Origin: Caulobacteraceae bacterium
GTDB taxonomy: Bacteria > Pseudomonadota > Alphaproteobacteria > Caulobacterales > Caulobacteraceae
Direction of reading: 5' to 3'
DNA: 54,518 nt
Assembly (NCBI GenBank): GCA_019695035.1
Contig: JAIBAU010000019.1
Coordinates: 1-54,518, forward strand
The notes under the pieces were generated by a model. The model saw nothing but the letters and a program-made list of their open reading frames with translations. It did not search any database and was not told the origin of the DNA. Shown one piece after another: positions 1 to 8,806 of this stretch. Each line of letters starts with the position of its first letter. Position 1 is the stretch's first letter. The position numbers and the translations under genes were made by a program.

Positions 1-841
<841 letters not shown>

Positions 842-850
842 ACGCCTCTC

Positions 851-1789
851 CTAGCCGCGACCGAACAGCGACCCGAAGGAATGGACGAAGTCTGGAAGGT
901 TGGGAAGGTAGTCGACGCAGACATGCAGCACGACGAGAAGCCACAGGCTCTTGGTCCTCTGCCAGAGGATGCCGAAGAAGATGCCGGTCGGCGAAAGGAC
1001 CGCGACGCAGTAGGCGAACACGAACAGCGGATTGTGGAAGTGGCCGAAGGTGTCGGGGTCGGCGCGCAGCCACAGGCCCGGCGCATGGGCGACGCCGAAC
1101 AGGACCGCACCGATGACCACTGCGCCGGTGGCGGATTTCATCCAGGCCGTCAGGCGCGACAGCAGCACGGCGCGGAACAGGAACTCCTCGCAGAGGCCGA
1201 CGGCCAGAACCAGCCAGAGGAACGCACCCGGCCCGGCCCACAGCCATTCGCTGGCGGAAAGGTTCAGTTCGGCGATCTGCCTGAGGCTGGGGCTGACCAC
1301 GCAGAGCAGCGCCAGCAGGGCGCCGCCCAGCACCACCAGCGGCAGCCAGAAGGACGGACGACCGGCGTGGAAACGCATCAACGGCGCGATGCGGCCGCCC
1401 AGCGCGAGTAGCAGCCCAGCCGGCAGGATGACGTGCGCCAGCAGCTTGAGCCCGGAGATGGCGAATTCGCGGTCCGGCTCCTGCGGGAACCACTCGCGGA
1501 CCGCCGTCAGGCCCCAGCCCAGAAACAGGGCCGCGTAGACCACCAGATAGCCGATCACGGCCAGGGCTTCGACGCGCGGTCGGGCGACGGGGACGGGGAC
1601 GGTCTCCCGCCGGCCCACGGCGGTCAGCCCCCAGGCCATCAGCGGCCCGACCACGGCGAAGATGGGGGCGAGGACCATCGCCTCCTGGGCGTTCTCGCCC
1701 CCGGCGTTGGAAAGCACCCAGACAGAGCCGGCCCAGACGGCCGCGTAGAGCACCGCCCAGGCAAGGGCGGCGAAGCTGAATTTCGGCAT
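851..1789 (-). CDS. CPBP (CAAX/Abi-type) intramembrane metalloprotease family protein
   Basis: A 312-residue polytopic membrane protein with the three sequence boxes of the CPBP/CAAX-protease family: CEEFLFRAVL (EExxxR), FGVAHAPGLW (second box histidine), and VVLHVCVDYL (third box histidine). Family members are glutamate/histidine metalloproteases of the inner membrane, but bacterial substrates are mostly unknown, so no pathway is claimed. An in-frame upstream Met (1846) would add 19 polar residues encoded inside the petC terminator; the start at 1789 (MPKFSFAALAW) leads directly into the first membrane segment and is preferred. The only ribosome-site-like sequence for this start is the GGGGGA of the terminator 3' arm, 7 bases upstream. 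It lies downstream of petABC and upstream of mtnP on the same strand. Confidence 0.85.
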   Translation of the reverse strand: MPKFSFAALAWAVLYAAVWAGSVWVLSNAGGENAQEAMVLAPIFAVVGPLMAWGLTAVGRRETVPVPVARPRVEALAVIGYLVVYAALFLGWGLTAVREWFPQEPDREFAISGLKLLAHVILPAGLLLALGGRIAPLMRFHAGRPSFWLPLVVLGGALLALLCVVSPSLRQIAELNLSASEWLWAGPGAFLWLVLAVGLCEEFLFRAVLLSRLTAWMKSATGAVVIGAVLFGVAHAPGLWLRADPDTFGHFHNPLFVFAYCVAVLSPTGIFFGILWQRTKSLWLLVVLHVCVDYLPNLPDFVHSFGSLFGRG

Positions 1790-1792
1790 GAA

Positions 1793-1823
1793 AAAATCCC
1801 CCGGATCAGGTCCGGGGGATTTT
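1793..1823 (-). terminator. Perfect 13-bp hairpin terminator after petC
   Basis: Arms 1793-1805 and 1811-1823 are perfect reverse complements around a 5-base loop, with A/T tracts on both sides, so it could terminate in either direction. It lies 56 bases after the petC stop and ends 4 bases before the CPBP protease start codon. Confidence 0.85.
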
Positions 1824-1878
1824 CCGCATTCGATGCGCGGGCGCAAATTACGCCCGGCTCATTACGCCCCTGTCACCT

Positions 1879-2739
1879 TCAGTGGGCGTCCTTCCAGATG
1901 CGACGGTAGGACACGAAGGTCAGGGCCGCGAACAGGGCCAGGTACAGCATGACCGCAACGCCCAGCGACTTGCGCTCGGTCTGCTTGGGCTCGGACGCCC
2001 AGGCGATGAAGGCCGAGACGTCGGCGGCCATCTGGGCGACCGTGGCGCGGGTGCCGTCGTCGTAGGTGACCTGGTCGTCGCTGGTGAGCGGCGGGGGCAT
2101 GGCGATGAAGCCGCCCGGCGGCACGTGGTGCCGGTCGCCCGACCAGGCCGACGAGAGATCGCCGCTGAAGTACGGGTTGTAGTGCTGGTTCGCCCCGACC
2201 TTCAGCCCCGCGGGCGGATTCCGGTAGCCGGTGAGCAGCGAGTAGATGTAGCGGGCGCCGCCGTGGCGGGCCTTGGCCATCACAGACAGGTCGGGCGGGG
2301 CCGCGCCGCCGTTGCCAGCCGCCGCCGCGATGGCGTTGGGATACGGGCTCGGGAAGCGGTCGGCGGGCGTGGCCTTGCGCTTGATGGTGTCGCCGGTCTC
2401 GGTGTCGAGATCATCGACCTCGAACTCGCCGGCGATCGCCTTCACGTACGGGTTGTCGTTCGGGTTCGGATACCTGGAGCCGTACCAGAACGGACCGCCG
2501 GGCATGCCCAGGTCGCGGAAGCTGAGCAGCCGCATCGAGTGACAGCTGGAGCAGACTTCCTTGTAGACCTTGTAGCCGCGCTGCAGCTGGCCCTGGTCGA
2601 ACTTGCCGAACGGGCCTTCGAAGCTGAAGCCGCCGCGCGGTTCGTGCGGGTGGGCCGCGCCGCCCGACGCGAGCGCCGGGGCGGCGGTGACGGTGAGGGC
2701 CAGGGCGAGGCCCGCGATCAGGGTCTTGTTGGCCTTCAT
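1879..2739 (-). CDS. petC: Cytochrome c1, bc1 complex
   Basis: Haem c subunit of the cytochrome bc1 complex (complex III), which passes electrons from the Rieske centre to a periplasmic cytochrome c. The protein has 286 residues. A cleavable signal peptide spans about 1-24 (ending PALASG), the haem-binding motif C63-S-S-C66-H67 follows, then the c1-typical [10 protein letters not shown] segment and the [10 protein letters not shown] stretch with the likely methionine axial ligand. A C-terminal anchor ([24 protein letters not shown]) holds it in the membrane. Its ATG overlaps the petB stop (ATGA, 4 bases), which fixes the start and implies translational coupling. It is the last gene of petABC, followed by the hairpin at 1793-1823. 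Confidence 0.96.
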   Translation of the reverse strand: MKANKTLIAGLALALTVTAAPALASGGAAHPHEPRGGFSFEGPFGKFDQGQLQRGYKVYKEVCSSCHSMRLLSFRDLGMPGGPFWYGSRYPNPNDNPYVKAIAGEFEVDDLDTETGDTIKRKATPADRFPSPYPNAIAAAAGNGGAAPPDLSVMAKARHGGARYIYSLLTGYRNPPAGLKVGANQHYNPYFSGDLSSAWSGDRHHVPPGGFIAMPPPLTSDDQVTYDDGTRATVAQMAADVSAFIAWASEPKQTERKSLGVAVMLYLALFAALTFVSYRRIWKDAH

Positions 2740-4037
2740 TGGGCGGCAGCCTTGGCTTCGTCGCCGTCGAGCACGGGGGCGGCGATATTGTCGGGCACGG
2801 TCTTCGGCGTCTCCCGCAGGCCGACCCACGGGGTGATGACGAGGAAGTACAGGAAGTAATAGGTGGTCAGGATCCGGGTCAGCCACAGGAAGTTGAGGCC
2901 GATCGGCTGGCCGTCCGCGGTCTCGGAGACCTGGATCACCATCTCGTCCGGCAGCTTGGAGCCGCAGTAGCCGAGCAGCAGGGTCGCCACCACGAAGATG
3001 ATGAAGAACCAGCGCGCCGCCGGGCGGTAGCGCAGCGAGCGCACCCGCGAGGTGTCGAGCCACGGCAGCAGGAACCAGATCAGGATCGAGCCGAACATGA
3101 CCACGACGCCGAGGAACTTGTCCGGGACCGAACGCAGCATCGCGTAGAACGGCAGGTAGTACCATTCGGGCACGATGTGGTTGGGGGTCACCAGCGGGTT
3201 GGCCGGGATGTAGTTGTCGGCGTGGCCCATGGCGTTCGGGTTGAAGAACACGAAAGCCGCGAACAGCATCAGGAACAGCAGGATCGCGAACCCGTCCTTC
3301 ACCGTGTAGTACGGGTGGAAGGGGACGGTGTCCTGCTTCAGGCGCTCCTTGGGGATCATGATCCCGACCGGGTTGTTCTGGCCGGCCGTGTGCAGGGCCC
3401 AGAGGTGCAGCACCACCACGCCCGCGATCACGAACGGCAGCAGGTAGTGCAGCGAGTAGAAGCGGTTCAGCGTCGGCTGGTCGACCGCGAAGCCGCCCTG
3501 CAGCCACTGCAGGATGCCGGGGCCGATGACGGGGATCGAGCCGAACAGGTTGGTGATCACCACCGCGCCGTGGAACGACATCTGGCCCCAGGGCAGGGTG
3601 TAGCCGAGGAAGCCGGTGGCCATCATCAGCAGGTAGATCACCACGCCGAGGATCCAGATCATCTCGCGCGGCGCCTTGTACGAGCCGTAGTAGAGGCCGC
3701 GCAGCATGTGGATGTAGACCGCGATGAAGAACATCGAGGCGCCGTTGGCGTGCATGTAGCGCACCAGCCAGCCGTAGTTCACGTCGCGCATGATGCGTTC
3801 GATCGAGTTGAACGCCAGGTCGGTGTTGGGGATGTAGTGCATCGCCAGCACCACGCCGGTGGCGATCTGGATCACCAGGCAGAGCGCGAGGATGCCGCCG
3901 AAGGTCCACCAGTAGTTCAGGTTCCGGGGAGTCGGCAGGTTGGCGTAATCGGCGGCCATGCGGATGATCGGCAGGCGCGCGTCCATCCAGCGTTCAAAGC
4001 CGGACTTGGGGACGTAGGTGGATTCGTGGTCGCTCAT
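2736..4037 (-). CDS. petB: Cytochrome b, bc1 complex
   Basis: Membrane core of complex III, carrying the two b haems and the quinone Qo and Qi sites. At 433 residues it is a full-length, non-split cytochrome b. The two haem histidine pairs are visible at H96/H197 and H110/H211, each pair in the expected transmembrane helices, and the Qo-site PEWY motif occurs in [12 protein letters not shown]. About 15 residues rich in Ala, Lys and Asp extend the C-terminus past the last helix. It starts 1 base after the petA stop (4039) and overlaps petC by 4 bases, so the three genes form one transcription unit in the usual A-B-C order. Confidence 0.97.
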   Translation of the reverse strand: MSDHESTYVPKSGFERWMDARLPIIRMAADYANLPTPRNLNYWWTFGGILALCLVIQIATGVVLAMHYIPNTDLAFNSIERIMRDVNYGWLVRYMHANGASMFFIAVYIHMLRGLYYGSYKAPREMIWILGVVIYLLMMATGFLGYTLPWGQMSFHGAVVITNLFGSIPVIGPGILQWLQGGFAVDQPTLNRFYSLHYLLPFVIAGVVVLHLWALHTAGQNNPVGIMIPKERLKQDTVPFHPYYTVKDGFAILLFLMLFAAFVFFNPNAMGHADNYIPANPLVTPNHIVPEWYYLPFYAMLRSVPDKFLGVVVMFGSILIWFLLPWLDTSRVRSLRYRPAARWFFIIFVVATLLLGYCGSKLPDEMVIQVSETADGQPIGLNFLWLTRILTTYYFLYFLVITPWVGLRETPKTVPDNIAAPVLDGDEAKAAAQ

Positions 4038-4038
4038 C

Positions 4039-4572
4039 TCAGCCCACCTTCACGCGCTGGTCGGACAGGAAGCTGTACTCGGGAACCTGCAGGTTCTTCG
4101 GCGCCGGGCCCGAGCGGATGCGGCCCGAGGTGTCGTACACCGAGCCGTGGCAGGGGCAGAACCAGCCGCCGAACTCGCCCGCCCCGAAGGTCGGGACGCA
4201 GCCGAGGTGCGTGCACGAGCCGACCAGGATCAGGTACTGCTCGTGGCCCGCCTTGACGCGGTCGGCGTCCTTCTGCGGATCCTTCATGGAGGCGGCGTCC
4301 GCCCCCTTGGCGTCCGCGATCTCCTTGGCCGTGCGATAGCGCACGAAGAGGGGCTTGCCGCGCCACTTGACGACGATCTGCTGCCCCTCGGTGACCTTTG
4401 AAATGTCGACCTCGATGGACGCCAGAGCCAGCGTGTCGCCGGCCGGGTTCATGGTGTCGACCAGCGGCCACAAGGCGGCTGCGCCCGCACCCACCGCCGC
4501 GGCGCCGGCCGCGATGTGGATGAAGTCCCGACGATGCGGGTCCTGTTGGATGGCTTCGCCCTCGTGGGCCAC
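4039..4572 (-). CDS. petA: Rieske iron-sulfur subunit, bc1 complex
   Basis: 2Fe-2S Rieske subunit of complex III. The protein has 177 residues: a twin-arginine signal (H-R-R-D-F at about 13-17) and membrane helix at about 18-40, then the soluble Rieske fold. Cluster boxes are C120-T-H122-L-G-C125 and C139-P-C141-H142-G-S; C120, H122, C139 and H142 are the expected ligands, C125 and C141 the disulfide. I chose the GTG at 4572, with an AGGGG ribosome site about 7 bases upstream, over an in-frame upstream start at 4725, because the extension is not Rieske-like and would precede the Tat signal by more than 60 residues. First gene of petABC. Confidence 0.95.
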   Translation of the reverse strand: MAHEGEAIQQDPHRRDFIHIAAGAAAVGAGAAALWPLVDTMNPAGDTLALASIEVDISKVTEGQQIVVKWRGKPLFVRYRTAKEIADAKGADAASMKDPQKDADRVKAGHEQYLILVGSCTHLGCVPTFGAGEFGGWFCPCHGSVYDTSGRIRSGPAPKNLQVPEYSFLSDQRVKVG

Positions 4573-4696
4573 GTCGCTACCCCTTTGCTGGAACGGTCGG
4601 CCGAGGCTTTCCCGTCCTGAAGTCTGATGCTGTTGGCCGGCCGACAATGGCCGAGCCGCACGGCGGGGATTCGGGCCCCGGCGCGCGTCGCACGGA

Positions 4697-4725
4697 CCGT
4701 TAGAATGCGTCTCGCCCTTTTTCAA
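4697..4725 (-). promoter_or_regulatory. Candidate promoter of petABC
   Basis: On the minus strand, TTGAAA (4725-4720) is followed after 17 bases by TAACGG (4702-4697). This partly matches a housekeeping promoter and would give a leader of about 120 bases before petA. Pattern match only. Confidence 0.4.
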
Positions 4726-4844
4726 CCGGGCATTCGGGAAAAGCTTGTCCGAACCGCGATATTGCCGCGCTTTCGCGGCTGCGTCCGAATCTGTCGCATC
4801 CCCGGCAGAGCTTGTTCTGGCAACGCCAGAAGGGAGCCCCGACC

Positions 4845-4928
4845 GTGATTCTCGCCATCCTCGTCGCCGCCGTCGTTTTCCTGCTCATCGCCGGCCAGCA
4901 CGCCCTCGAGACCTGGAACGGTCGCTGA
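4845..4928 (+). CDS. Possible 27-residue single-span membrane protein
   Basis: A GTG-started ORF (MILAILVAAVVFLLIAGQHA then LETWNGR) follows a purine-rich AGAAGGGAG ribosome site by about 8 bases. The product would be one membrane helix with a short polar tail. It lies in the 437-bp divergent gap between petA and hemF, which otherwise holds only the candidate pet promoter and a small CCGCG/CGCGG inverted repeat near 4763-4776. The good ribosome site and clean hydrophobic design argue for a real small protein, but in GC-rich DNA such ORFs can arise by chance and I do not recognise a family. Confidence 0.4.
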   Translation: MILAILVAAVVFLLIAGQHALETWNGR

Positions 4929-5009
4929 CCGAGCAGGGCCGCGCGCGCCGCGGCCTAGGTAATCGTCCGGGTCTGGCCTTTTGGCCGCCGCCGCCGTAAC
5001 TGGCCCGCC

Positions 5010-5894
5010 ATGTCCGCCCTCCCCGACCCGGCCTCCGCCCACGATGACCGCAAGGCCCAGGCCCGCGCCTGGTTCGAAAGCCTGCGCGACCGCATCTGCC
5101 AGGCCTTCGAGCGGCTGGAGGACGAGGCCCCGGACGCGCTCTACGGCGGCGAGCCCGGCCGTTTCGCCTTCACCCCCTGGTCGCGGCCCGAGGGCGGCGG
5201 CGGCGTCATGGGCATGATCCACGGCCGTTTCTTCGAGAAGGCCGGAGTGCACGTCTCGACCGTGCACGGGACCTTCGCTCCGGAGTTCGCCAAGACCATT
5301 CCGGGCGCCGACGTCGACCCCCGCTTCTTCGCCACCGGCATCAGCCTTATCGCGCACCCCCGCAATCCGAACGTGCCCGCGGTGCACATGAACACGCGCT
5401 ACATCGTGACCAGCCGCGACTGGTTCGGCGGCGGCGCCGACCTGACGCCGGTGCTGGACGCCCAGCGCTCGCAGGAGGCGCCCGACGCCGTGCGCTTCCA
5501 CGCCGCCATGAAGGCCGCCTGCGACGCCCACGACCCCGCCTTCCACGCGAAATTCAAGGCCTGGTGCGACGAGTATTTCTTCCTGCCCCACCGCAACGAG
5601 CCGCGCGGCGTCGGCGGCATCTTCTACGACCATCATGCGACCGGCGACTGGGCGGCCGACTTCGCCTTCACCCGCGACGTCGGCGAGGCCTTTCTGGAGA
5701 TCTATCCCGAGATTGCGCGCGGCCGGATGGGCGAGGCCTGGACCGACGCCCAGCGCGAGGAGCAGCTGGTCCGCCGCGGCCGCTACGTCGAGTTCAACCT
5801 GCTCTACGACCGCGGCACCCTGTTCGGCCTGAAGACCGGCGGCAACGTCGACTCCATCCTCTCGTCCATGCCGCCTGCGGTGAAATGGCCGTGA
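5010..5894 (+). CDS. hemF: Oxygen-dependent coproporphyrinogen III oxidase
   Basis: Catalyses aerobic oxidative decarboxylation of coproporphyrinogen III to protoporphyrinogen IX in haem synthesis, in the cytosol. The 294-residue length is normal. Family signatures include [19 protein letters not shown], the [16 protein letters not shown] block (substrate region), [11 protein letters not shown], the [12 protein letters not shown] block, and [31 protein letters not shown] near the C-terminus. The ATG at 5010 has no strong ribosome site, but homology begins soon after it. The downstream CYTH gene overlaps its end by 10 bases (ATG start) or 4 bases (GTGA), suggesting one transcription unit. Its position divergent from petABC suits the haem demand of cytochrome synthesis, though this link is inference. 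Confidence 0.96.
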   Translation: MSALPDPASAHDDRKAQARAWFESLRDRICQAFERLEDEAPDALYGGEPGRFAFTPWSRPEGGGGVMGMIHGRFFEKAGVHVSTVHGTFAPEFAKTIPGADVDPRFFATGISLIAHPRNPNVPAVHMNTRYIVTSRDWFGGGADLTPVLDAQRSQEAPDAVRFHAAMKAACDAHDPAFHAKFKAWCDEYFFLPHRNEPRGVGGIFYDHHATGDWAADFAFTRDVGEAFLEIYPEIARGRMGEAWTDAQREEQLVRRGRYVEFNLLYDRGTLFGLKTGGNVDSILSSMPPAVKWP

Positions 5895-6367
5895 GCAACC
5901 ACCGCGAGATCGAACGCAAGTTCCTGGTCCGGGGCGACGGCTGGCGCGCAATGGTCGACGGCGAGCCGGTCGTGATGCGCGCCGGCTACCTGTCGGTGCG
6001 CCCCGAGGCGACGATCCGGGTGCGTCTGGAGAACGCCGACGCGGTCCTGACCATCAAGGGCAAGCCGGTGGACGCCGACGGCCGCGAGCGTCCGGAATTC
6101 AACCTGCCCATCCCGCCCGACGAGGCGCGGGCCATCCTCGCCTCGCCGATGATCGAGGGCGGCGTGGTGCGCAAGACCCGCTGGCCGGTGCGCGTGGGCG
6201 CCAGCCGGTTCGTGGTGGACGAGTTCGAACACCCCCGCCCCGGCCTGCTGCTGGCCGAGATCGAACTGCAGGCGCGCGACGCAGGCTTCGAACGTCCCGA
6301 CTGGCTGGGCGAGGAAGTGACCAGCGACTGGAGTTATTCCAACTCGTCGCTGGCCAGGGAGGCCTAG
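5885..6367 (+). CDS. CYTH-domain protein (inorganic triphosphatase/adenylate cyclase class IV fold)
   Basis: 160 residues with the N-terminal EIERKFLV signature (ExExK) that defines CYTH domains. Alternating basic and acidic strands follow: [47 protein letters not shown]. They form the triphosphate tunnel that binds metal and polyphosphate substrates. Bacterial members of this size are mostly inorganic triphosphatases; the exact substrate cannot be read here. The start is ATG 5885 ([13 protein letters not shown]) or GTG 5891, whose GTGA overlaps the hemF stop. The stop is part of a CTAG shared with the convergent amidotransferase gene at 6364. Confidence 0.88.
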   Translation: MAVSNHREIERKFLVRGDGWRAMVDGEPVVMRAGYLSVRPEATIRVRLENADAVLTIKGKPVDADGRERPEFNLPIPPDEARAILASPMIEGGVVRKTRWPVRVGASRFVVDEFEHPRPGLLLAEIELQARDAGFERPDWLGEEVTSDWSYSNSSLAREA

Positions 6368-7050
6368 GGCTTCAGGAAGGCCTCGATCCACTGCCCCACC
6401 CGCAGCCGGTCGTTCGGCTGCCGAAGGCTTTCGATCGCCGCCTCGGCGAAGGCCCGGTCATGGCGTGCGTCGATGCGCCCCTCGATCAGGGCGCTGGCGT
6501 ATTCCGGCTCGAATTCGGGGTGGAACTGGAAGCTGATCGCCGGCTGGTCGGTCCAGCGGAGCGCGGCGAAGGGCGTGAAGTCCGACGCCAGCACCACCTC
6601 GGTCCCAGGCGGCTGCTCGACCACCTGGTCCTGGTGCGAGGCCGGCGCGAACACGGGCCCGGCGCCGTCGACCCAGTCCGGGCGCGTCACCACATCGTAG
6701 CGGTGCAGACCGATGCCCCACCCCTTGGGCGACTTGATCACCTTGCCGCCGAACGCCTCGGCCATCAGCTGGTGGCCGAAACACACTCCGACCAGCTTCG
6801 CCTTGCCCCGGGCCGCCCGCAGGAAATCCTTGGCAGGCTCGATCCACGGCAGATCCTCGTAGACGCCCGCCGACGAGCCGGTGACCAGGTAGGCGTCGTA
6901 GTCCTCGACCCGCGCGGGCAGCTCCAGCGCCTGGACATCGAAGCTGTTGTACGCCCCGCCGAGCAGCCGGTTGAACATTTGCGGGTAGGAGCCGAAGCGC
7001 TCCTGCAGCGCCTGCGGCGGGCGCCCGGTCTCGAGGATGGCCAGCTTCAT
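6364..7050 (-). CDS. Class I glutamine amidotransferase-like protein
   Basis: 228 residues, a stand-alone GATase domain. The nucleophile is C90 in VGVCFGHQLMAEAFGG; the catalytic His/Glu lie in ISFQFHPEFEPEY. The GWGIGLHRYDVV and SHQDQVVEQPPGTEVV stretches are typical of COG0518-type proteins (GMP-synthase-like amidotransferases) acting without a fused synthetase. The substrate is unknown. I start at ATG 7050 (MKLAILETG), preceded by GGGAGA, rather than an upstream in-frame start that adds 22 non-homologous residues. It lies 13 bases after the DUF3052 gene and is probably the third gene of a unit beginning with the tRNA nucleotidyltransferase. Confidence 0.88.
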   Translation of the reverse strand: MKLAILETGRPPQALQERFGSYPQMFNRLLGGAYNSFDVQALELPARVEDYDAYLVTGSSAGVYEDLPWIEPAKDFLRAARGKAKLVGVCFGHQLMAEAFGGKVIKSPKGWGIGLHRYDVVTRPDWVDGAGPVFAPASHQDQVVEQPPGTEVVLASDFTPFAALRWTDQPAISFQFHPEFEPEYASALIEGRIDARHDRAFAEAAIESLRQPNDRLRVGQWIEAFLKP

Positions 7051-7063
7051 TCCGTCTCCCACA

Positions 7064-7477
7064 TCAAGGCTTGCGCCGCAGGAATTTGAGACCCGACCAG
7101 TCGGCGTCGACCGCACACACCTTCACGTCCACCCACCCCGTGGGCAGGAGCACCGCGCGCACGCCGTCCTCTGTCAGGTCGCGGAACAGTCTCGACGCCT
7201 TCTTGGGCCACGAGATCCACAGCATCGCGCCGGGGGCCGCGCCGGTGATCGTCGGCGCCGCGGCCTCCAGCGCCGACCGCTCGCGCACGAACGCCCAGAC
7301 CACCGCCGCGTCGGGATCGAAGTGGGTGACCATCCGCGCGCCCTCGGGCAGCGGGGCGGCCAGGTCGTCTATGTGCGGCGGCGCGTCGACGACCGCCAGG
7401 GTCTGGCCGGGTTTCAGCCCGATCTTGGCGATCACGCTCTTCCCGGAATAGCCGGCGGGCGCGGGCGAGCGGCTCAC
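7064..7477 (-). CDS. DUF3052 family protein
   Basis: 137 residues; the core begins PAGYSGKSVIAKIGLKPGQTL then VVDAPPH, resembling DUF3052 proteins (a GYSGxxLxxKLGxKxG opening). No catalytic motif is visible; the C-terminal half contains the WISWPKKASRLFRDLTED and LPTGWVDVKVCAVDADWSGLKF segments. Function unknown. The start is a GTG at 7477 whose GTGA overlaps the stop of the upstream tRNA nucleotidyltransferase gene, so translation is probably coupled. The longer in-frame ORF extending to 7717 is the antisense-frame shadow of the upstream gene and is not used. Confidence 0.75.
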   Translation of the reverse strand: MSRSPAPAGYSGKSVIAKIGLKPGQTLAVVDAPPHIDDLAAPLPEGARMVTHFDPDAAVVWAFVRERSALEAAAPTITGAAPGAMLWISWPKKASRLFRDLTEDGVRAVLLPTGWVDVKVCAVDADWSGLKFLRRKP

Positions 7478-8700
7478 GCCCCCGGCTCCTGCGCAGCCTC
7501 GGCCAGCTTCTCGGTCAGGCCGCCGGCCGGGAAGTCCTGCGCGACCCACCAGTCCTCGACCGCCGCCAGCGCCTTGCCGACGGCCGGGCCGGACAGGCCC
7601 GCGGCCAGGGCCTCCTTTCCGCCCAGTGGGAATCTCGGCCGCTCCCACGTCCCGGCAATGGCGAGCAGGGCTCGAGCCGCCTCCGGCCGGTCCGGCGCCT
7701 CGGCCCAGCGCAGCCACACCCGGTCCTCGAAGGCCTGCCGGCCGATCCGGTAGAGCGTGGCCCGCGCCTCTCGCGCCCCCATGTCCAGGCTGACCGGCCA
7801 GGTCTCGTCGGCGGCGGCGTGCAGGCGGTCCAACTCGGCGTTCGAGAGCCGCAGCCGCGACAGCGAGTGATCCAGGGCCCCCGGTTCGTCGGGCGTCACC
7901 GCCTTCAGGCGCAGCAGGGCGTCGACCTGCCCGTCCATCAGCGCCACGAGGTTGGCCCAGCGGCGGCGGTTCATCTCGCCCAGCAGCACTTCGTCGGTCA
8001 CCCCGGCGCGCCGGGCCAGCCGCAGGGCGGGTCGGGGATCAGGCGCGGCCAGCAGCTTGAGCAGTTCCTTGGTGATCCGCTCGGCCGACAGCTGGCGGAT
8101 GCCGTGCTTCAACCGGGCGCAGGCCGCCAGCGCCGCGCCGTCAGCCGCGTCTTCCCGCCCGTACCAGGCCTGGAACCGGAAGAAGCGCAGAATGCGCAGA
8201 TAGTCCTCCTGGATGCGCTGCTCGGCGTCGCCGACAAAGACGATGCGCCCGAACTCGGCGTCCTCGACTCCGCCGCCGGTCGGATCGAAGACCTGTCCGT
8301 CCCGATCGGCGTAGATTGCGTTCAGGCGGAAATCGCGCCGGGCCGCGTCCGCCACCCAGTCATCGGTGAAGGCCACCGTCGCCCGCCGTCCGTCGGTGGA
8401 GACGTCGCGACGCAGGGTGGTGATCTCGAACGGCCTGCGCTGCGCCACGCCGGTGACCGTGCCATGCTCGACGCCCGTGGGAATGGCCTTCAGGCCTGCC
8501 GTCTCCAGCGCCGCGACCACCGCATCGGGTCGGAGGCGCGTGGCGATGTCGATGTCGTCAGCCGCACGGCCCATGAGGGTGTTGCGCACGCAGCCGCCCA
8601 CGAAGCGCGCGCACCCCTCGCCTCCGGCCGCCTCGAGCGCGTCCATCACCGCCACGGTGGCGGGGTCGGTCAGCCAGGAAACGGGCGGCAGGCGGGTCAT
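7474..8700 (-). CDS. CCA tRNA nucleotidyltransferase / poly(A) polymerase family
   Basis: About 408 residues. The N-terminal nucleotidyltransferase head has RFVGGCVRNTLMGRAADDIDIAT, that is GG followed by the DxD metal-binding pair, then TGVEHGTVTG and RDFRLNAIYAD, all classic for class II CCA-adding enzymes. A helical RNA-binding region follows (EDYLRILRFFRFQAWYG). The enzyme adds or repairs tRNA 3' CCA; both tRNAs in this window encode CCA, so here it would mainly repair ends. Alphaproteobacterial members are annotated either CCA-adding enzyme or PcnB; sequence alone does not separate them. Start is ATG 8700 or the in-frame ATG 8712; neither has a strong ribosome site. Confidence 0.9.
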   Translation of the reverse strand: MTRLPPVSWLTDPATVAVMDALEAAGGEGCARFVGGCVRNTLMGRAADDIDIATRLRPDAVVAALETAGLKAIPTGVEHGTVTGVAQRRPFEITTLRRDVSTDGRRATVAFTDDWVADAARRDFRLNAIYADRDGQVFDPTGGGVEDAEFGRIVFVGDAEQRIQEDYLRILRFFRFQAWYGREDAADGAALAACARLKHGIRQLSAERITKELLKLLAAPDPRPALRLARRAGVTDEVLLGEMNRRRWANLVALMDGQVDALLRLKAVTPDEPGALDHSLSRLRLSNAELDRLHAAADETWPVSLDMGAREARATLYRIGRQAFEDRVWLRWAEAPDRPEAARALLAIAGTWERPRFPLGGKEALAAGLSGPAVGKALAAVEDWWVAQDFPAGGLTEKLAEAAQEPGA

Positions 8701-8806
8701 GCCCGCTTCCATAGACCATTCCGCGCGCAGGAAAACGCAGGAGCTTGGCTGACCGATGTTAAGTTGTGGAAATCACGAGAGGAACCGTCTCCCGCAATTT
8801 CGCGCC

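Noticed and set aside
1879-3909. 676-codon minus-strand ORF apparently fusing an Arg/His-rich domain to cytochrome c1
   Set aside because: Only the last 286 codons are protein-like; the rest is petB in a wrong frame. The petB/petC ATGA overlap shows two separate genes.
2739-4256. 505-codon plus-strand ORF opposite petB
   Set aside because: His/Asp/Val-rich composition typical of antisense frames in GC-rich DNA; petB on the other strand is unmistakable.
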